Below are positions 36,203 through 45,672 of a stretch of DNA of 64,000 nucleotides, piece by piece. Source of the DNA: an uncultured Sphaerochaeta sp. (GTDB lineage: Bacteria; Spirochaetota; Spirochaetia; Sphaerochaetales; Sphaerochaetaceae). How positions within the stretch are numbered: position 1 is the first letter of the stretch; every line of letters begins with the position of its first letter. Where the stretch lies: positions 1,945,757 through 2,009,756 of the forward strand of contig NZ_OY763408.1 of NCBI RefSeq assembly GCF_963667405.1, read 5' to 3'. The translations under genes and the position numbers were made by a program. The notes under the pieces are model-generated. The model had not been told where the DNA came from. It made no database searches and saw nothing but the letters and a program-made list of their open reading frames with translations.

Positions 36203-37120
36203 ATGCTCAGTATGGTGCAATCACTCTCCCAAGTAGGGCTTTTTCTCTTTCTTATTCTGCTGGGCAACAGGCTCAAGCACATCGGCATGTTTCATGACAA
36301 GGAAGCGAAAACGCTCTCCAAAATTGCTCTGAACATCACCTTGCCTGCAGCAATCGTTGCCAGCTTCAACACCTTCAGCATGGACTACTCGCTTCTGATC
36401 CTCATCCTCTACGGAATCGTGGCGAATCTGGTGCTGATGGGTTTCTCCTACTTCATCAACCGCAAGGAGAGCAATGCCATTCGCACCTATGCGCTTTTCA
36501 ACGGTTCCACCTACAATGTCGGCAACTTCTCATTTCCCTTTGTGCAGGCTCTGTTCGGATCTTCCGCCCTGGTGGCATCCTCACTCTTTGACCTGGGAAA
36601 TGCCCTGATGACCACCGGCTTCATCTACTCACTGGGTTCCTCGATAGCCGGCGGACAGCGGCCCTCGATCAAGGACCTTTCGAAGAAACTCTTCACCTCA
36701 GTGCCCTTCATCGCATACCTGGTGATGATCACCCTCTCCTTTGCCTCCATCAGGCTCCCCGCTTTCCTGCAGGAGTGGATGGTGGCCATAGGAAAAGCGA
36801 ACCCGATCATCGCAATGCTGATGATCGGGTTCATGCTCGAAATTCGTTTTGAGCGCAGCTGGATGCACCATACGGTTCGCCTGTTGTCGATCCGGTACGG
36901 GATGGCGATCCTGTTCTCCTACTACTTTTACAGCTTTACAGCCTTCAGCCCGGTGATCAAGACCGCCCTCATCCTGGCAGTGTTCGCTCCGGTCTCCTCC
37001 ATCTCGGTGGCTTACACCGAACAAGTAACAGACCAGAGCAGGCTTGCTTCCTTCACCTCATCACTGTCGGTGATCATCAGCATCGCCTGCTACGCCTTCA
37101 TCGCCCCACTGCTCGCTTAG
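36203..37120 (+). CDS. AEC-family transporter (auxin efflux carrier type)
   Basis: A 305-residue membrane protein with ten hydrophobic segments in two repeats of five. [15 protein letters not shown] near residue 50, [21 protein letters not shown] near residue 100 and the late [13 protein letters not shown] are typical of the AEC family, whose bacterial members export or exchange small organic acids such as malate. An ATG at 36212 with AGGA eight bases upstream is an alternative start. It converges on xylA with a four-base overlap. Substrate cannot be read from sequence. Confidence 0.88.
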   Translation: MLSMVQSLSQVGLFLFLILLGNRLKHIGMFHDKEAKTLSKIALNITLPAAIVASFNTFSMDYSLLILILYGIVANLVLMGFSYFINRKESNAIRTYALFNGSTYNVGNFSFPFVQALFGSSALVASSLFDLGNALMTTGFIYSLGSSIAGGQRPSIKDLSKKLFTSVPFIAYLVMITLSFASIRLPAFLQEWMVAIGKANPIIAMLMIGFMLEIRFERSWMHHTVRLLSIRYGMAILFSYYFYSFTAFSPVIKTALILAVFAPVSSISVAYTEQVTDQSRLASFTSSLSVIISIACYAFIAPLLA

Positions 37121-38445
37121 CCGAACAGGTAGGAGTTGAGCAGGTTGTTCAGGTACTCCTGCTTGCCGCTCCTCTTCTCAATACTTACGGTGCGGCCAAG
37201 GTCTGCGAGCTGTGCAAGCGTCAACTTGCCTTCCTCAAACTTCTTGCCGTCCCCGCTGTCAAACGAAGCATAGCGTTCCTTGACAAAGGCATCCATGACG
37301 CCATCATCAAGAATCTTCTGGGCAACCTCAAGACCAAGTGCGAAAGTATCCATACCACCGATATGCGCAATGAACAGATCCTCGAGGTCGGTGGAGTTGC
37401 GTCTTCTCTTGGCATCGAAGTTGAGACCGCCGTTTCCAAGACCGCCGTTGCGCAGGATGACCAGCATTGCCTGGGTGGTCTCGTACACATTGGTCGGGAA
37501 CTCGTCGGTATCCCAGCCGTTGATGCTGTCGCCCTGGTTGGCATCGACACTCCCGAGCATTCCGCGGTCAGCGCAAACCTGCAGGTCATGGCTGAAGGTA
37601 TGTCCAGCAAGCGTGGCATGGTTGGCCTCGATGTTGCACTTGAAGTCCTTGTCCAGACCGAACTCCTTCAAGAAGCCGATCGTGGTGGCGGCATCATAGT
37701 CATACTGGTGCTTGGTCGGTTCCATCGGCTTGGGCTCGATGAGGAAGGTTCCCTTGAAACCGATGCTGCGTCCATAGTCCCTGGCCATGGCCAGGAAGCG
37801 TGCAAGATGCTCCTGCTCGCGCTTCATGTCGGTGTTGAGCAGGCTCATGTAACCTTCTCGTCCACCCCAGAAGACGTAGTTCTGGCCACCAAGCTTGACG
37901 TTCACATCCAAGCTGTTCTTGATCTGCACGGAAGCCCTGGCCACGACCTTGAAGTCGGGGTTGGTGGCAGCACCATTCATGAAGTTGGGATGACTGAACA
38001 CATTGGCGGTATTCCACAGGAGCTTGATGCCGCTGGCCTTCTGGCGGGAAAGCAGCTCATCGGCGATCTTGTGGTAGTTCTTCTCGTACTCGGCTGCATC
38101 GCTGCTGTCCGGGGAAGCATCGATATCATGGAAGCAGTAGAACGGGGTTCCCATCTTGGTAAAGAACTCGAATGCAGCGTCCGCCTTGGCAACGGCATTT
38201 GCATAACGCTCTTCCTTGCGGAACGGGAAGTCGATCGTGGCGTTGCCGAACGGATCGGTTCCGTCTGCACAGAAGCTGTGCCAGTAGGCGGTGGCGAAGC
38301 GAAGGTGCTCTTCCATGGTCTTGCCGGCGATCACCTTCTTGGCATCATAGTATTTGAAAGCCAAGGGGTTCTTGCTTCCCTTGCCTTCGAACTGAATCTT
38401 TCCGATTCCCTTGAAGTACTCTTGGTCTCCAACAAAATACTGCAT
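37117..38445 (-). CDS. xylA: Xylose isomerase
   Basis: A 442-residue enzyme converting D-xylose to D-xylulose in the cytosol, of the class II length. Metal and substrate ligands are in place: [16 protein letters not shown] (Glu and Lys) near residue 235, [12 protein letters not shown] (Glu and His) near 270, and GSVDANQGD near 298. The catalytic His lies in the FCFHDIDA-like segment [10 protein letters not shown] near 104. AGGAGGG lies four bases before the ATG. It follows xylB by nine bases, so the operon runs xylB-xylA. Confidence 0.98.
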   Translation of the reverse strand: MQYFVGDQEYFKGIGKIQFEGKGSKNPLAFKYYDAKKVIAGKTMEEHLRFATAYWHSFCADGTDPFGNATIDFPFRKEERYANAVAKADAAFEFFTKMGTPFYCFHDIDASPDSSDAAEYEKNYHKIADELLSRQKASGIKLLWNTANVFSHPNFMNGAATNPDFKVVARASVQIKNSLDVNVKLGGQNYVFWGGREGYMSLLNTDMKREQEHLARFLAMARDYGRSIGFKGTFLIEPKPMEPTKHQYDYDAATTIGFLKEFGLDKDFKCNIEANHATLAGHTFSHDLQVCADRGMLGSVDANQGDSINGWDTDEFPTNVYETTQAMLVILRNGGLGNGGLNFDAKRRRNSTDLEDLFIAHIGGMDTFALGLEVAQKILDDGVMDAFVKERYASFDSGDGKKFEEGKLTLAQLADLGRTVSIEKRSGKQEYLNNLLNSYLFG

Positions 38446-38454
38446 ACAACCCTC

Positions 38455-39933
38455 CTATTTGAACAAAGGCGTCATCGCCTCTACATACCCTTGATAGCGA
38501 GCATAGGCCTGTGCATACTGCACGCCTGCTTCCCTATCCGGTTCACACGATTTCGACTCGTCAAAGAGCACATGCTCCTTGGCAAGATCCACAATCGATC
38601 CACCTGCAACAGTCCACAGGGCTTGCAGGGCAGCACCGAACGCTGCACTCTCAGCCACCTTGGGAACCGCCAGAGGCAGTTGCATCACATCACAAGCAAT
38701 CTGTCTCCAGATTGCACTCTTCGCACCACCCCCGGTCAGGATGATCCTGCTCGGAACAAAACCCAGCTCCCGGAAAGCATCCAAACCACCTTTCATGGCG
38801 TAGATTGAGCTCTCCAGCGCAGAACGGGCAATGTTCTGCACTTTCATGTTGCTCATGTCCAGCCCTGCAATGACACCCTTGCCGTGGGGAAGGTTGGGAA
38901 CCCTTTCCCCGTTGAAGAAGGGAAGCATCGTCACCCCCTCACATCCTATCGGGGCTTCGGCAGCCAATTGGTCGAGCTTCTTCACATCGTAACCGAAGAG
39001 CTCCCGCACCGACTCGGTGGTGATCGTACAGTTCATGGTGCACAAGAGCGGAAGATACCCGCCGGTGGAAGAGCAGAAAGCGGCCAAACGGCCCTGCTTG
39101 TCAGTGATGCAGGTGTCGCTGTACCCAAACAGGGTCCCACTGGTTCCCATGCTCATCGTCAAGTCACCCTTTCCGACACAACCGGTTCCGATGGCACCTG
39201 CCATGTTGTCCCCAGCACCGCAGGAAACAGGAATCCCTGCAGGGATTCCCAACTCCTTGGCGGCGGCCTCACAAACCATGCCGGCAGCATCACCGGCCTT
39301 CACCAACGGAGGAAGGAGGGAGTAGAGGTCACGCTTCTCATCCACGGCCTCAAGGACTTCCCTGCTCCATGCTTTCGTTTTCACATCGAAGAATGCACTA
39401 CCGCTTGCATCACCTGCCTCGGCGGTGTATTCACCGGTGAGGTAGTAGTTGATGTAGTCATGCGGCAAAAGGATGTGAGCCAGTTTGTCATAGGCTTCCT
39501 TGCGATGCTGCTTCAGGTGAAGGATCTTGGACAGCGTATACCCAGGAAGAATCTGGTTCCCCAGAAGGGAGAATACGCGCTCCTCACCCCCAAGCTTCTC
39601 GGTAAGCTCGTCGCACTGGGCCTTGGTCGAGGTGTCACACCAGAGTTTGACGGGAGCAAGCACCTCCCCATCCTTCCCTACCGGAACGAACCCATGCTGT
39701 TGTGCGGAGACCCCGATGGCAATGATCGAGGATTTGATTGTTGGATCTATCTGGGCAAAACAGGAGCGGATTGCATCCAGATACCATACGGCTTCTTGCT
39801 CACGGGTCCCATCATCACGACTCTCCATCCCATGGGGGGCGCTGACAGTCATCAAGACGGTCTTTGTGGACACATCGTAACAAAGGACCTTTGTGCTCTG
39901 CGTACCAGTGTCAATTCCTGCAACAACTTGCAT
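38455..39933 (-). CDS. xylB: Xylulokinase
   Basis: A FGGY-family kinase of about 492 residues that phosphorylates D-xylulose to D-xylulose 5-phosphate. The N-terminal phosphate-binding GIDTGTQSTKVL, a GVSAQQHGFVPV segment holding the Met/Gln-His substrate contact, LPHDYINYYLTGE, CGAGDNMAGAIGTG with the catalytic Asp, and LTGGGAKSAIWRQI near residue 400 are all present. The ATG at 39933 is preferred; AAGGAG lies about ten bases upstream. The divergent AraC-type gene 87 bases away is the likely regulator. Confidence 0.96.
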   Translation of the reverse strand: MQVVAGIDTGTQSTKVLCYDVSTKTVLMTVSAPHGMESRDDGTREQEAVWYLDAIRSCFAQIDPTIKSSIIAIGVSAQQHGFVPVGKDGEVLAPVKLWCDTSTKAQCDELTEKLGGEERVFSLLGNQILPGYTLSKILHLKQHRKEAYDKLAHILLPHDYINYYLTGEYTAEAGDASGSAFFDVKTKAWSREVLEAVDEKRDLYSLLPPLVKAGDAAGMVCEAAAKELGIPAGIPVSCGAGDNMAGAIGTGCVGKGDLTMSMGTSGTLFGYSDTCITDKQGRLAAFCSSTGGYLPLLCTMNCTITTESVRELFGYDVKKLDQLAAEAPIGCEGVTMLPFFNGERVPNLPHGKGVIAGLDMSNMKVQNIARSALESSIYAMKGGLDAFRELGFVPSRIILTGGGAKSAIWRQIACDVMQLPLAVPKVAESAAFGAALQALWTVAGGSIVDLAKEHVLFDESKSCEPDREAGVQYAQAYARYQGYVEAMTPLFK

Positions 39934-39957
39934 ACAACTCTGTCTCCTTTGGTACAG

Positions 39958-39977
39958 CATCCTCCACAAGTAGGATG
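39958..39977. promoter_or_regulatory. Inverted repeat between xylB and the AraC-type regulator
   Basis: CATCCT (39958-39963) and AGGATG (39972-39977) form a perfect 6-bp inverted repeat eight bases apart in the 87-base divergent region. The position suits an operator for the regulator or a catabolite-control site. No promoter boxes close to consensus could be assigned on either strand. Confidence 0.4.
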
Positions 39978-40020
39978 ATTACCATAGACAAGATTGGGAA
40001 AACATATGTATTATTGACTT

Positions 40021-40812
40021 ATGGAACTATTGGATGCAGTTTTTGTCTTTCAGATGCACGAGGAACAGGAGCTTTTGTGGCACCAGCGTGTGCACAGCCA
40101 TGAAAAGGGGCAGTTCGAGCTGCACTACTTTGTCAGCGGCAGCGGAACCTTCACCAATGCCCACCGACGCTACGCCATTTCCCCGGGAACACTCTTCGTC
40201 ACCAATGGAGAGATTGTCCACAGCATCGAAGCTGACAAGGAAGAGAGCCTCACCTATTACGCTACACTGCTCTTCTGCCCTGAGGAACTGGACCTGGTGA
40301 AGCGCTTGGAGCAGTCCAATCCAATCAAGGTGGGAACAAACTGGCGGTTCTTCTTCGAGGAAGTCCGCGACAAAGGACTCAGCCAGAACCGGGAGCTGCG
40401 CATCAGTGCCTGCCACCAGGTCCTGGGGCTGTTGTACAACCTGGCTGCGGGGACCAAGATGGAAGAAACGAAAGGTGAGAACATCCGTCTGGAAAAAGCA
40501 ATCCGATACATGCAGCGCCACGTCTTCGACAAGCTCAGCCTTGATATGATCGCCAACCATGTCCAGCTCGATCCCTCCTACTTCGTCCGCCTCTTCAAGA
40601 AGCGAATGAACATCACCCCGATGCAGTACTATTCGGGACTTCAGCTGGAAGCGGCCAGAGCCCTGCTCACCAGTACAAACCTCTCAGTCAAGGAGATAGC
40701 GGACAAGCTGCAGTTCTGTTCTGAGTTCCACTTCTCCAAACGATTCAAGCAGTCTACGGGCTCCAGTCCGTCAGCATACCGAAAAACACATCTTCAGCTG
40801 CTCGGGACGTAA
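40021..40812 (+). CDS. AraC-family transcriptional regulator, probably of xylose genes
   Basis: A 263-residue regulator. The N-terminal cupin-like sensor carries HEKGQFELHYFVSGSGTFT. The C-terminal AraC domain has two helix-turn-helix units: FDKLSLDMIANHVQLDPSYF (near residue 180) and LSVKEIADKLQFCSEFHFSK (near 222), then the conserved G-x-S-P-x-x-Y-R end. It is divergent from xylBA, which fits xylose-dependent activation, although the ligand is inferred only from position. The ATG has no clear ribosome site; ATG at 40054 would be an alternative. Confidence 0.9.
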   Translation: MELLDAVFVFQMHEEQELLWHQRVHSHEKGQFELHYFVSGSGTFTNAHRRYAISPGTLFVTNGEIVHSIEADKEESLTYYATLLFCPEELDLVKRLEQSNPIKVGTNWRFFFEEVRDKGLSQNRELRISACHQVLGLLYNLAAGTKMEETKGENIRLEKAIRYMQRHVFDKLSLDMIANHVQLDPSYFVRLFKKRMNITPMQYYSGLQLEAARALLTSTNLSVKEIADKLQFCSEFHFSKRFKQSTGSSPSAYRKTHLQLLGT

Positions 40813-41100
40813 GAAGTTCAGAGCACTTCTCCCACGGCCCTTACGTCAGAAGTGAAGGCCGACTTCGTTCATGTCTTTTGTCACATCACCAGCTGTGCCA
40901 TAGGTGTGTTTCCTTCCTTTTCTGCATTTGTCGCTCACCAGCTTGGTTTACCCCCTGTCACAGGTGGGGGTTTTCTGTCAGCTAAACCCGTTTAGACTTG
41001 TGCAATGTGAGAAGTTATAGGTAGATGTTATAGGTCACTTCTTCGTACATATGACATTCGCTAAGTTCTTATTATATATAGAATTATTTTGTTTCACGTA
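40813..41100. other. Long intergenic region with terminator and repeats
   Basis: It contains the terminator of the AraC-type gene (40951-40974), a palindrome CTAAAC-CC-GTTTAG (40982-40995), and a direct repeat GTTATAGGT at 41014-41022 and 41027-41035, then an AT-rich tract before the promoter of the small secreted protein. The repeat pair lies about 70 bases upstream of the -35 box, a position suited to an activator. No further gene is seen. Confidence 0.5.
40951..40974 (+). terminator. Rho-independent terminator after the AraC-type gene
   Basis: CCCCCTG, loop TCA and CAGGTGGGGG form a GC-rich stem with one bulged T. TTTT follows directly. Confidence 0.8.
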
Positions 41101-41129
41101 TTGACTTCTTCTCACATCTTCCCTATCAT
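41101..41129 (+). promoter_or_regulatory. Strong sigma-70 promoter of the small secreted protein
   Basis: TTGACT (41101-41106) and TATCAT (41124-41129) are exactly 17 bases apart, with an AT-rich upstream tract that could act as an UP element. The predicted transcript starts about 25 bases before the ATG. Confidence 0.7.
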
Positions 41130-41161
41130 TCGGGTACAAGATCAGAAAAGGAGAGAAGAAG

Positions 41162-41389
41162 ATGAAAAAGTTAGTCACCCTAGTTCTTACAGCACTCTTC
41201 CTCTCTTCTGCCCTGTTCGCAGCAGGCATGAACGACACCGCAGTGCTCCGCCTCCATGCCTACATCCCCGAGAGAACCACCTTCACCGCCGACGAGTTCG
41301 GCTTCTCCGTCGCTTCCAACGCCAACAACTTCTCCTACAGCGTCGCAGAAGAAGGAACGAACAGAACCCTGTTCGTGGTCGCCAACTGA
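41162..41389 (+). CDS. Small secreted protein of unknown function
   Basis: A 75-residue precursor. The signal peptide (two lysines, hydrophobic core, cut after ALFAAG or nearby) leaves a mature chain of about 54 residues, with no cysteine and several short strands (AVLRLHAYIPE, FGFSVASN, NFSYSV, TLFVVAN). I do not recognise it. It has an AAGGAGAGAAGAAG ribosome site, a near-consensus promoter and a perfect 13-bp hairpin after it, so it looks like a well-expressed single gene. It may be a periplasmic or surface structural peptide. Confidence 0.8.
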   Translation: MKKLVTLVLTALFLSSALFAAGMNDTAVLRLHAYIPERTTFTADEFGFSVASNANNFSYSVAEEGTNRTLFVVAN

Positions 41390-41434
41390 GATTTGACTTA
41401 AGCGCGTCCGGACAGACAAGCTTGCAAACATACC

Positions 41435-41475
41435 GAAGCCAGTAATGCGGGAAACATTACTGGCTTCAATTTTGT
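41435..41475 (+). terminator. Perfect 13-bp hairpin terminator after the small secreted protein
   Basis: GAAGCCAGTAATG (41435-41447), a seven-base loop and CATTACTGGCTTC (41455-41467) pair perfectly, followed by AATTTTGT. On the other strand it lies just beyond the ribokinase stop and may block that transcript as well. Confidence 0.85.
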
Positions 41476-41499
41476 GCGATCAGGATGTATGAACCTTAT

Positions 41500-42384
41500 T
41501 TAGGCGAAGACCTCGCCTGCGAGGGGGATGGAGGCCATCGCCCCCGGACGGGAGACTGCAAGTCCTGCCGCCTTGCTTGCGTACTTCAACGCTTCCTGCA
41601 CCCCAAGGCCCCTGGCAAGGGATGCAAGATAGTACCCTATGAACGTATCGCCGGCAGCAGTGGTGTCAACCACCTTCGTGTCATAGATCGCTTCGTGGAT
41701 ACGCTCATCTTCAAACCCATACCAGCACCCCTGCTTGCCAACCGTCAGAAGAATCTGGGTTGTGGGATACGTTTCAACCAATTTCTCGAGTATCTCTGAA
41801 AACGGTGCATCTTCGCCCAAGGAGGCAAGAGCCGCCCCTTCAATCTCATTGACCACCAAAAGATCGAGTTTGGAAAGAGGAAGAGCGAAAAGGCTTGGGT
41901 CGAAGGGTGCCAGGTTCATGCAGATGGAGAGACCACGTCTCTTTGCCTCATCGATCAGATGGTCGGTATGGACGATCTCATTCTGCAACACCAGCATATC
42001 CCCCTTTCCGAAGGATGCGAGCGTCTCATCAATCTCCTCTTTGGTGATGGCGGTATTTCCACCGCCGTAGAGCAGGATGGCGTTTTGCTTCTGCCGGTCC
42101 AGTTGGATGAGAGCCTGGCCGGTCGCCCCTTCATAGTGACGGACGAAGGAGGTATCCACCCCGTAGCTTGCAAGAAGCTGGAGCAAAAAGTCCCCATCAC
42201 TTCCAACCTTGCCCGCATGAAACACTTCTGCCCCAGCCTTCGCCAACGCAGCACTCTGGTTGGCTCCTTTGCCACCTGCACTCTTCGTCAGCGAGGTACT
42301 CTGCAGTGTCTCGCCACCCTTGACGATGTGATCGACGGTGAAAATCAGGTCGATGTTGACTGACCCGTAGTTGAGAAATCGCAT
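41500..42384 (-). CDS. rbsK: Ribokinase / PfkB-family sugar kinase
   Basis: A 294-residue cytosolic kinase, ribose to ribose 5-phosphate. GSVNIDLIF at the start, GGKGANQSAALAKAGAEV near residue 37 and the anion-hole and catalytic-base motif DTTAAGDTFIGYYLA near residue 240 identify the family; length is normal for RbsK. A neat AGGAGG precedes the ATG. It could use ribose freed by the nucleoside hydrolase encoded elsewhere in this window. It lies eight bases after the cardiolipin synthase gene. Confidence 0.88.
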   Translation of the reverse strand: MRFLNYGSVNIDLIFTVDHIVKGGETLQSTSLTKSAGGKGANQSAALAKAGAEVFHAGKVGSDGDFLLQLLASYGVDTSFVRHYEGATGQALIQLDRQKQNAILLYGGGNTAITKEEIDETLASFGKGDMLVLQNEIVHTDHLIDEAKRRGLSICMNLAPFDPSLFALPLSKLDLLVVNEIEGAALASLGEDAPFSEILEKLVETYPTTQILLTVGKQGCWYGFEDERIHEAIYDTKVVDTTAAGDTFIGYYLASLARGLGVQEALKYASKAAGLAVSRPGAMASIPLAGEVFA

Positions 42385-42392
42385 GAAGCCTC

Positions 42393-43928
42393 CTACAAGA
42401 GGGGTGCTGCAATCTTGAGCAGCATCCCGATGATTCGTTTGTATAGTGGTCGCTTTTTCATAAACGCCATATCTATTTCCTTGCTGATATCCAAGGTGTG
42501 GCCGATATCCTCATACACCTGACGTATCACCGAAGAGCCGTAGAGCACCACACCGTTCTCAAAATGGAGATAGAAGGAACGGTAGTCCATGTTGATCGTC
42601 CCGATGATGGCGACCCTGTCATCACTGACAAACATCTTTGCATGCAGGAAACCCGGGGTGTACTCATAGATTCTCACCCCAGCCTCCAGAAGCGGACGAT
42701 AGTTCTGCCGTGTTACGGCAAACACATACCATTTGTCCGGCATATGGGGGGTGATGATCCTCACATCCACCCCGCTCTGGGCCGCAATCTTCAGGGCGGT
42801 GAACATCTCGTTGTCCAAGACCAAATAGGGTGTCGTGATCCAGACATACTTCTTGGCCATGCTGATGATCTGGATGTAGGCATTCTCCGCCACGTTCTCA
42901 TTATCCAGCGGATTGTCCGCAAACGGCTGGACGAACCCATCCGTATGGCAGGTGAGCGTCGGCCGGTAGAGGGCAAAGTTCTCGGCTTGGGAAGTGGAGA
43001 AAGCCCACAGCTGGAGGAACATCTGCGAAAGGCTCCACACCGCATCACCCTTGAGTTTGACGGCAGTATCCTTCCAGTGGCCGAATTTGATCAGCCGGTT
43101 CACGTACTCATCAGCGATGTTCATCCCCCCCGTGTATCCGATATTCCCGTCAATGACCACCACCTTGCGGTGGTCCCGGCTGTTCAGCCTGCTGTTCAGA
43201 TGGGCCCTAAGGGGGTTGAAAGGCACCACATCCAAGCCCAGGGAGCGAAGACGACGGTCAAAATGGGTGGGAAGTTCGAGGATGGATCCCACATCGTCGT
43301 AAAGCAGACGAACCTGAACACCCATCTTCCGTTTCTCCAACAACACCTCGAGCAGGGCATCCCACAGTTCGCCTTCGCTGACAATGAAGAATTCCATGAA
43401 TATGAAGGACTTTGCCTTCTTCAATTCTGAAAGCACATCCAGAGCCCAGCTCTCTCCGCTGGGGAAATACTCCACTTCCGTATTGCCCCACACCGGGTAG
43501 CCGCTGATGTTTGCGATGTACTGTGCCTGCCTTGCCAAAGTCCTTGAATAGGAGGAGAGCGCCTGCATGGGAAGCAAATCGCTGTACATCCCCCCTTCCA
43601 CGCCCTTCTTGTAGAAGATGTTCAGTTGCTCCAGGCGCTTGCGCAGTCTGGCATTGAGCTTTCTGTTTCCGAACAGCAGGTAGAGAAATCCCCCATAGAC
43701 GGGAAAGACCATGAAGATCAGCATCCATCCTATCTTGTAGGCTGGATTGAGGCTGCGTACGACAACCACCAACGTCATGAGGAGGGAGAGGGCCGAGAAG
43801 AGTTGGATCCAGAGGGTGTCATTCTGGGCAAAAGAGAAGATGTAGACAAAGAAGGCGATCTGCAGGGCGACGAGCACCAGGGAGATGAACAGCCGTCCAG
43901 TCAGGAATTTCAGAAGTTTTCGCAACAT
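42393..43928 (-). CDS. cls: Cardiolipin synthase (phospholipase D superfamily)
   Basis: A membrane protein of about 511 residues. Two N-terminal helices and a PLDc_N segment (GWMLIFMVFPVYGGFLYLLF) precede two PLD domains with HKD motifs: DHRKVVVIDGNIGYTGG near residue 238 and HAKMFVSDDRVAIIGT near 425. It condenses two phosphatidylglycerols, or PG and PE, to cardiolipin. The ATG at 43928 has GGAGGT four to five bases upstream. The ribokinase gene follows closely, although no functional link is evident. Confidence 0.95.
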   Translation of the reverse strand: MLRKLLKFLTGRLFISLVLVALQIAFFVYIFSFAQNDTLWIQLFSALSLLMTLVVVVRSLNPAYKIGWMLIFMVFPVYGGFLYLLFGNRKLNARLRKRLEQLNIFYKKGVEGGMYSDLLPMQALSSYSRTLARQAQYIANISGYPVWGNTEVEYFPSGESWALDVLSELKKAKSFIFMEFFIVSEGELWDALLEVLLEKRKMGVQVRLLYDDVGSILELPTHFDRRLRSLGLDVVPFNPLRAHLNSRLNSRDHRKVVVIDGNIGYTGGMNIADEYVNRLIKFGHWKDTAVKLKGDAVWSLSQMFLQLWAFSTSQAENFALYRPTLTCHTDGFVQPFADNPLDNENVAENAYIQIISMAKKYVWITTPYLVLDNEMFTALKIAAQSGVDVRIITPHMPDKWYVFAVTRQNYRPLLEAGVRIYEYTPGFLHAKMFVSDDRVAIIGTINMDYRSFYLHFENGVVLYGSSVIRQVYEDIGHTLDISKEIDMAFMKKRPLYKRIIGMLLKIAAPLL

Positions 43929-43987
43929 GACCACCTCCCCATGCGTGAAGAGTATACCATCAGAGGAACATCCAGGCAAAGAAAGGA

Positions 43988-44512
43988 TCAGATTTGGGAG
44001 AATTCACACCCACAATAGTGCTGACGGTAGATTCCCAACTGCTTGGAAAGGGCCACGCTCTTTTCGAACCCACCCTTTTTCTTGAAGTCAAGCATCTCAA
44101 AGCCAGGAAACGCCTCCCCAACCCGGAAGATGACCTTGCTGTTCTTGAACCGACTGACTGTCAGGGTGGTGGTGAAATGGGTGAAGCCCAGTTCCTGTGC
44201 CTTCTCGCTTGCTTCTCTTAGGTTGTAGGCAAAACAGAGCTCACAACGACTGCCCCCCTCACGTTCGGTCTCATGCCCCTTGATGGCATCGAGCCAACTC
44301 TGGTGGTCATAGTGCTCCCGGATAACCTGCAGGTTGTACACCCTGGCAACCTCCAAGAGCGCCTCATAGCGCTTGTCAGCTTCCTCTTGGGGAACTATGT
44401 TGGAGTTGGAGAAGTAGAGAACAGGGTTCCACCCCTCCTCTTGCATACGCTCAATACTGGCTGTACTGCAGGGTCCGCAACAAGCATGGACCAGGATATC
44501 GTGCTCTTCCAT
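43988..44512 (-). CDS. queH: Epoxyqueuosine reductase QueH
   Basis: A protein of about 174 residues of the former DUF208 family, which reduces epoxyqueuosine to queuosine in tRNA as a non-homologous replacement for QueG. The Cys motifs are HACCGPC near the start, RCELCFAYN in the middle and YCGCEFS near the C-terminus, which bind the iron-sulfur cluster and adjacent iron. FTTTLTVSRFKNS is also typical. The ATG at 44512 fits homologues; a frame upstream to 44575 is open but lacks homology. It is divergent from the TPR gene. Confidence 0.92.
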   Translation of the reverse strand: MEEHDILVHACCGPCSTASIERMQEEGWNPVLYFSNSNIVPQEEADKRYEALLEVARVYNLQVIREHYDHQSWLDAIKGHETEREGGSRCELCFAYNLREASEKAQELGFTHFTTTLTVSRFKNSKVIFRVGEAFPGFEMLDFKKKGGFEKSVALSKQLGIYRQHYCGCEFSQI

Positions 44513-44598
44513 GGCCTTACGATACACACAAACTGACCGCTCTTGCAACCACCAGCCATTCCTTGTAGAGTACAAGGGATGCAGCGAGGTGTACTGGT

Positions 44599-45672
44599 AT
44601 GAAACGCAATAAGAATCTTGGACTTTGGCTGACCCTTCTGATTGTGGTCATCATCTTCACCCTTCCGATCCCTACCTACAGCAAGTATCTTCTGGTCGCT
44701 CTGCTGCTCGGCGGACTGCTCTACTGGAAACGGGCCCTGATCCTCTATATCCGGGCAAACCGGAAGATCACCAGTGCAAACACCAAGGATTGGGACAAGG
44801 CTTGGCCACTCTACCGCAAAGCCATGCGCTCAGGATTGCTCCCCACCTTCCGGGTGACTGCAGCAAGCATGTTCCTCCAGCGTGGTGATGAGCAGGAAGG
44901 CAGGCAGATCATCGAGGAGTATCTCGCCTCTTCCAAAGGCCGTGATGAGACCCTGGACAAGGTGGCAAAAACCATGGTCAGCATGGCATACTGGATGGAA
45001 GGCGATCTGGACAAGGCAATCAGAACCGTGGATGAAGTCTACCAGAGCGGCTACCGCGACAAGAATCTTTTCATCAACTATACCACCTATGTCCTCGAAA
45101 AAGGCGACCTCGCCAAAGCTGAGGAGCTTATGCAGGAGAGTGGGAATCTGGAAAACACCAGTCCCGGCATCCGCGACAACCGCGGATGGATTCATCTGAT
45201 CAAGGGTGAATGGCAGGAAGCCGGGGATCTCTATCGCGAGCTGGTCGAACGCAAGCCACGATTCCCCGAACCCTATGTCCACTATGCTCAGGTAAAACTT
45301 CACTATGGCCTGGTCGGCGAGGCGATGGACCTGCTTGAGCTCGCTCTCGGGGCCCGCTACTCCAATACCAGCGGCATGAAGAAAGAGACAATCGAGAAAC
45401 TGCTCTCCCTTCTCAAGGATCCCGAGACCAGAAGAAAGACAGCACTGGAGATCGACAAGGATTGCAAGGCTGTTGCATCCGGAAAGCTGCCGGCCTCCCT
45501 CCCAGGAGCATTCGATCGGGAGGAAGCGCTTGCACTTGACGGCTTTGCCTCCCTGCCCAAGAAACAGGAGAAACAAGTGCGCAAACAGCAGGAATCAGAT
45601 CGCTTGCCCAATACTGAGCTGACCGAGGAAGACCTTGAGTACCTCAGGACGCATGGGTTGGAAGAGAACTAG
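44599..45672 (+). CDS. TPR-repeat membrane protein
   Basis: A 357-residue protein with two N-terminal helices (about residues 8-24 and 28-44), then a soluble helical region with four or five tetratricopeptide-like repeats, such as MSMAYWMEGDLDKAIRTVDE and RGWIHLIKGEWQEAGDLYRE, and a charged tail. It resembles a tethered scaffold at the cytoplasmic face. No partner can be named. It converges on the patatin gene with a four-base overlap. Confidence 0.8.
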   Translation: MKRNKNLGLWLTLLIVVIIFTLPIPTYSKYLLVALLLGGLLYWKRALILYIRANRKITSANTKDWDKAWPLYRKAMRSGLLPTFRVTAASMFLQRGDEQEGRQIIEEYLASSKGRDETLDKVAKTMVSMAYWMEGDLDKAIRTVDEVYQSGYRDKNLFINYTTYVLEKGDLAKAEELMQESGNLENTSPGIRDNRGWIHLIKGEWQEAGDLYRELVERKPRFPEPYVHYAQVKLHYGLVGEAMDLLELALGARYSNTSGMKKETIEKLLSLLKDPETRRKTALEIDKDCKAVASGKLPASLPGAFDREEALALDGFASLPKKQEKQVRKQQESDRLPNTELTEEDLEYLRTHGLEEN

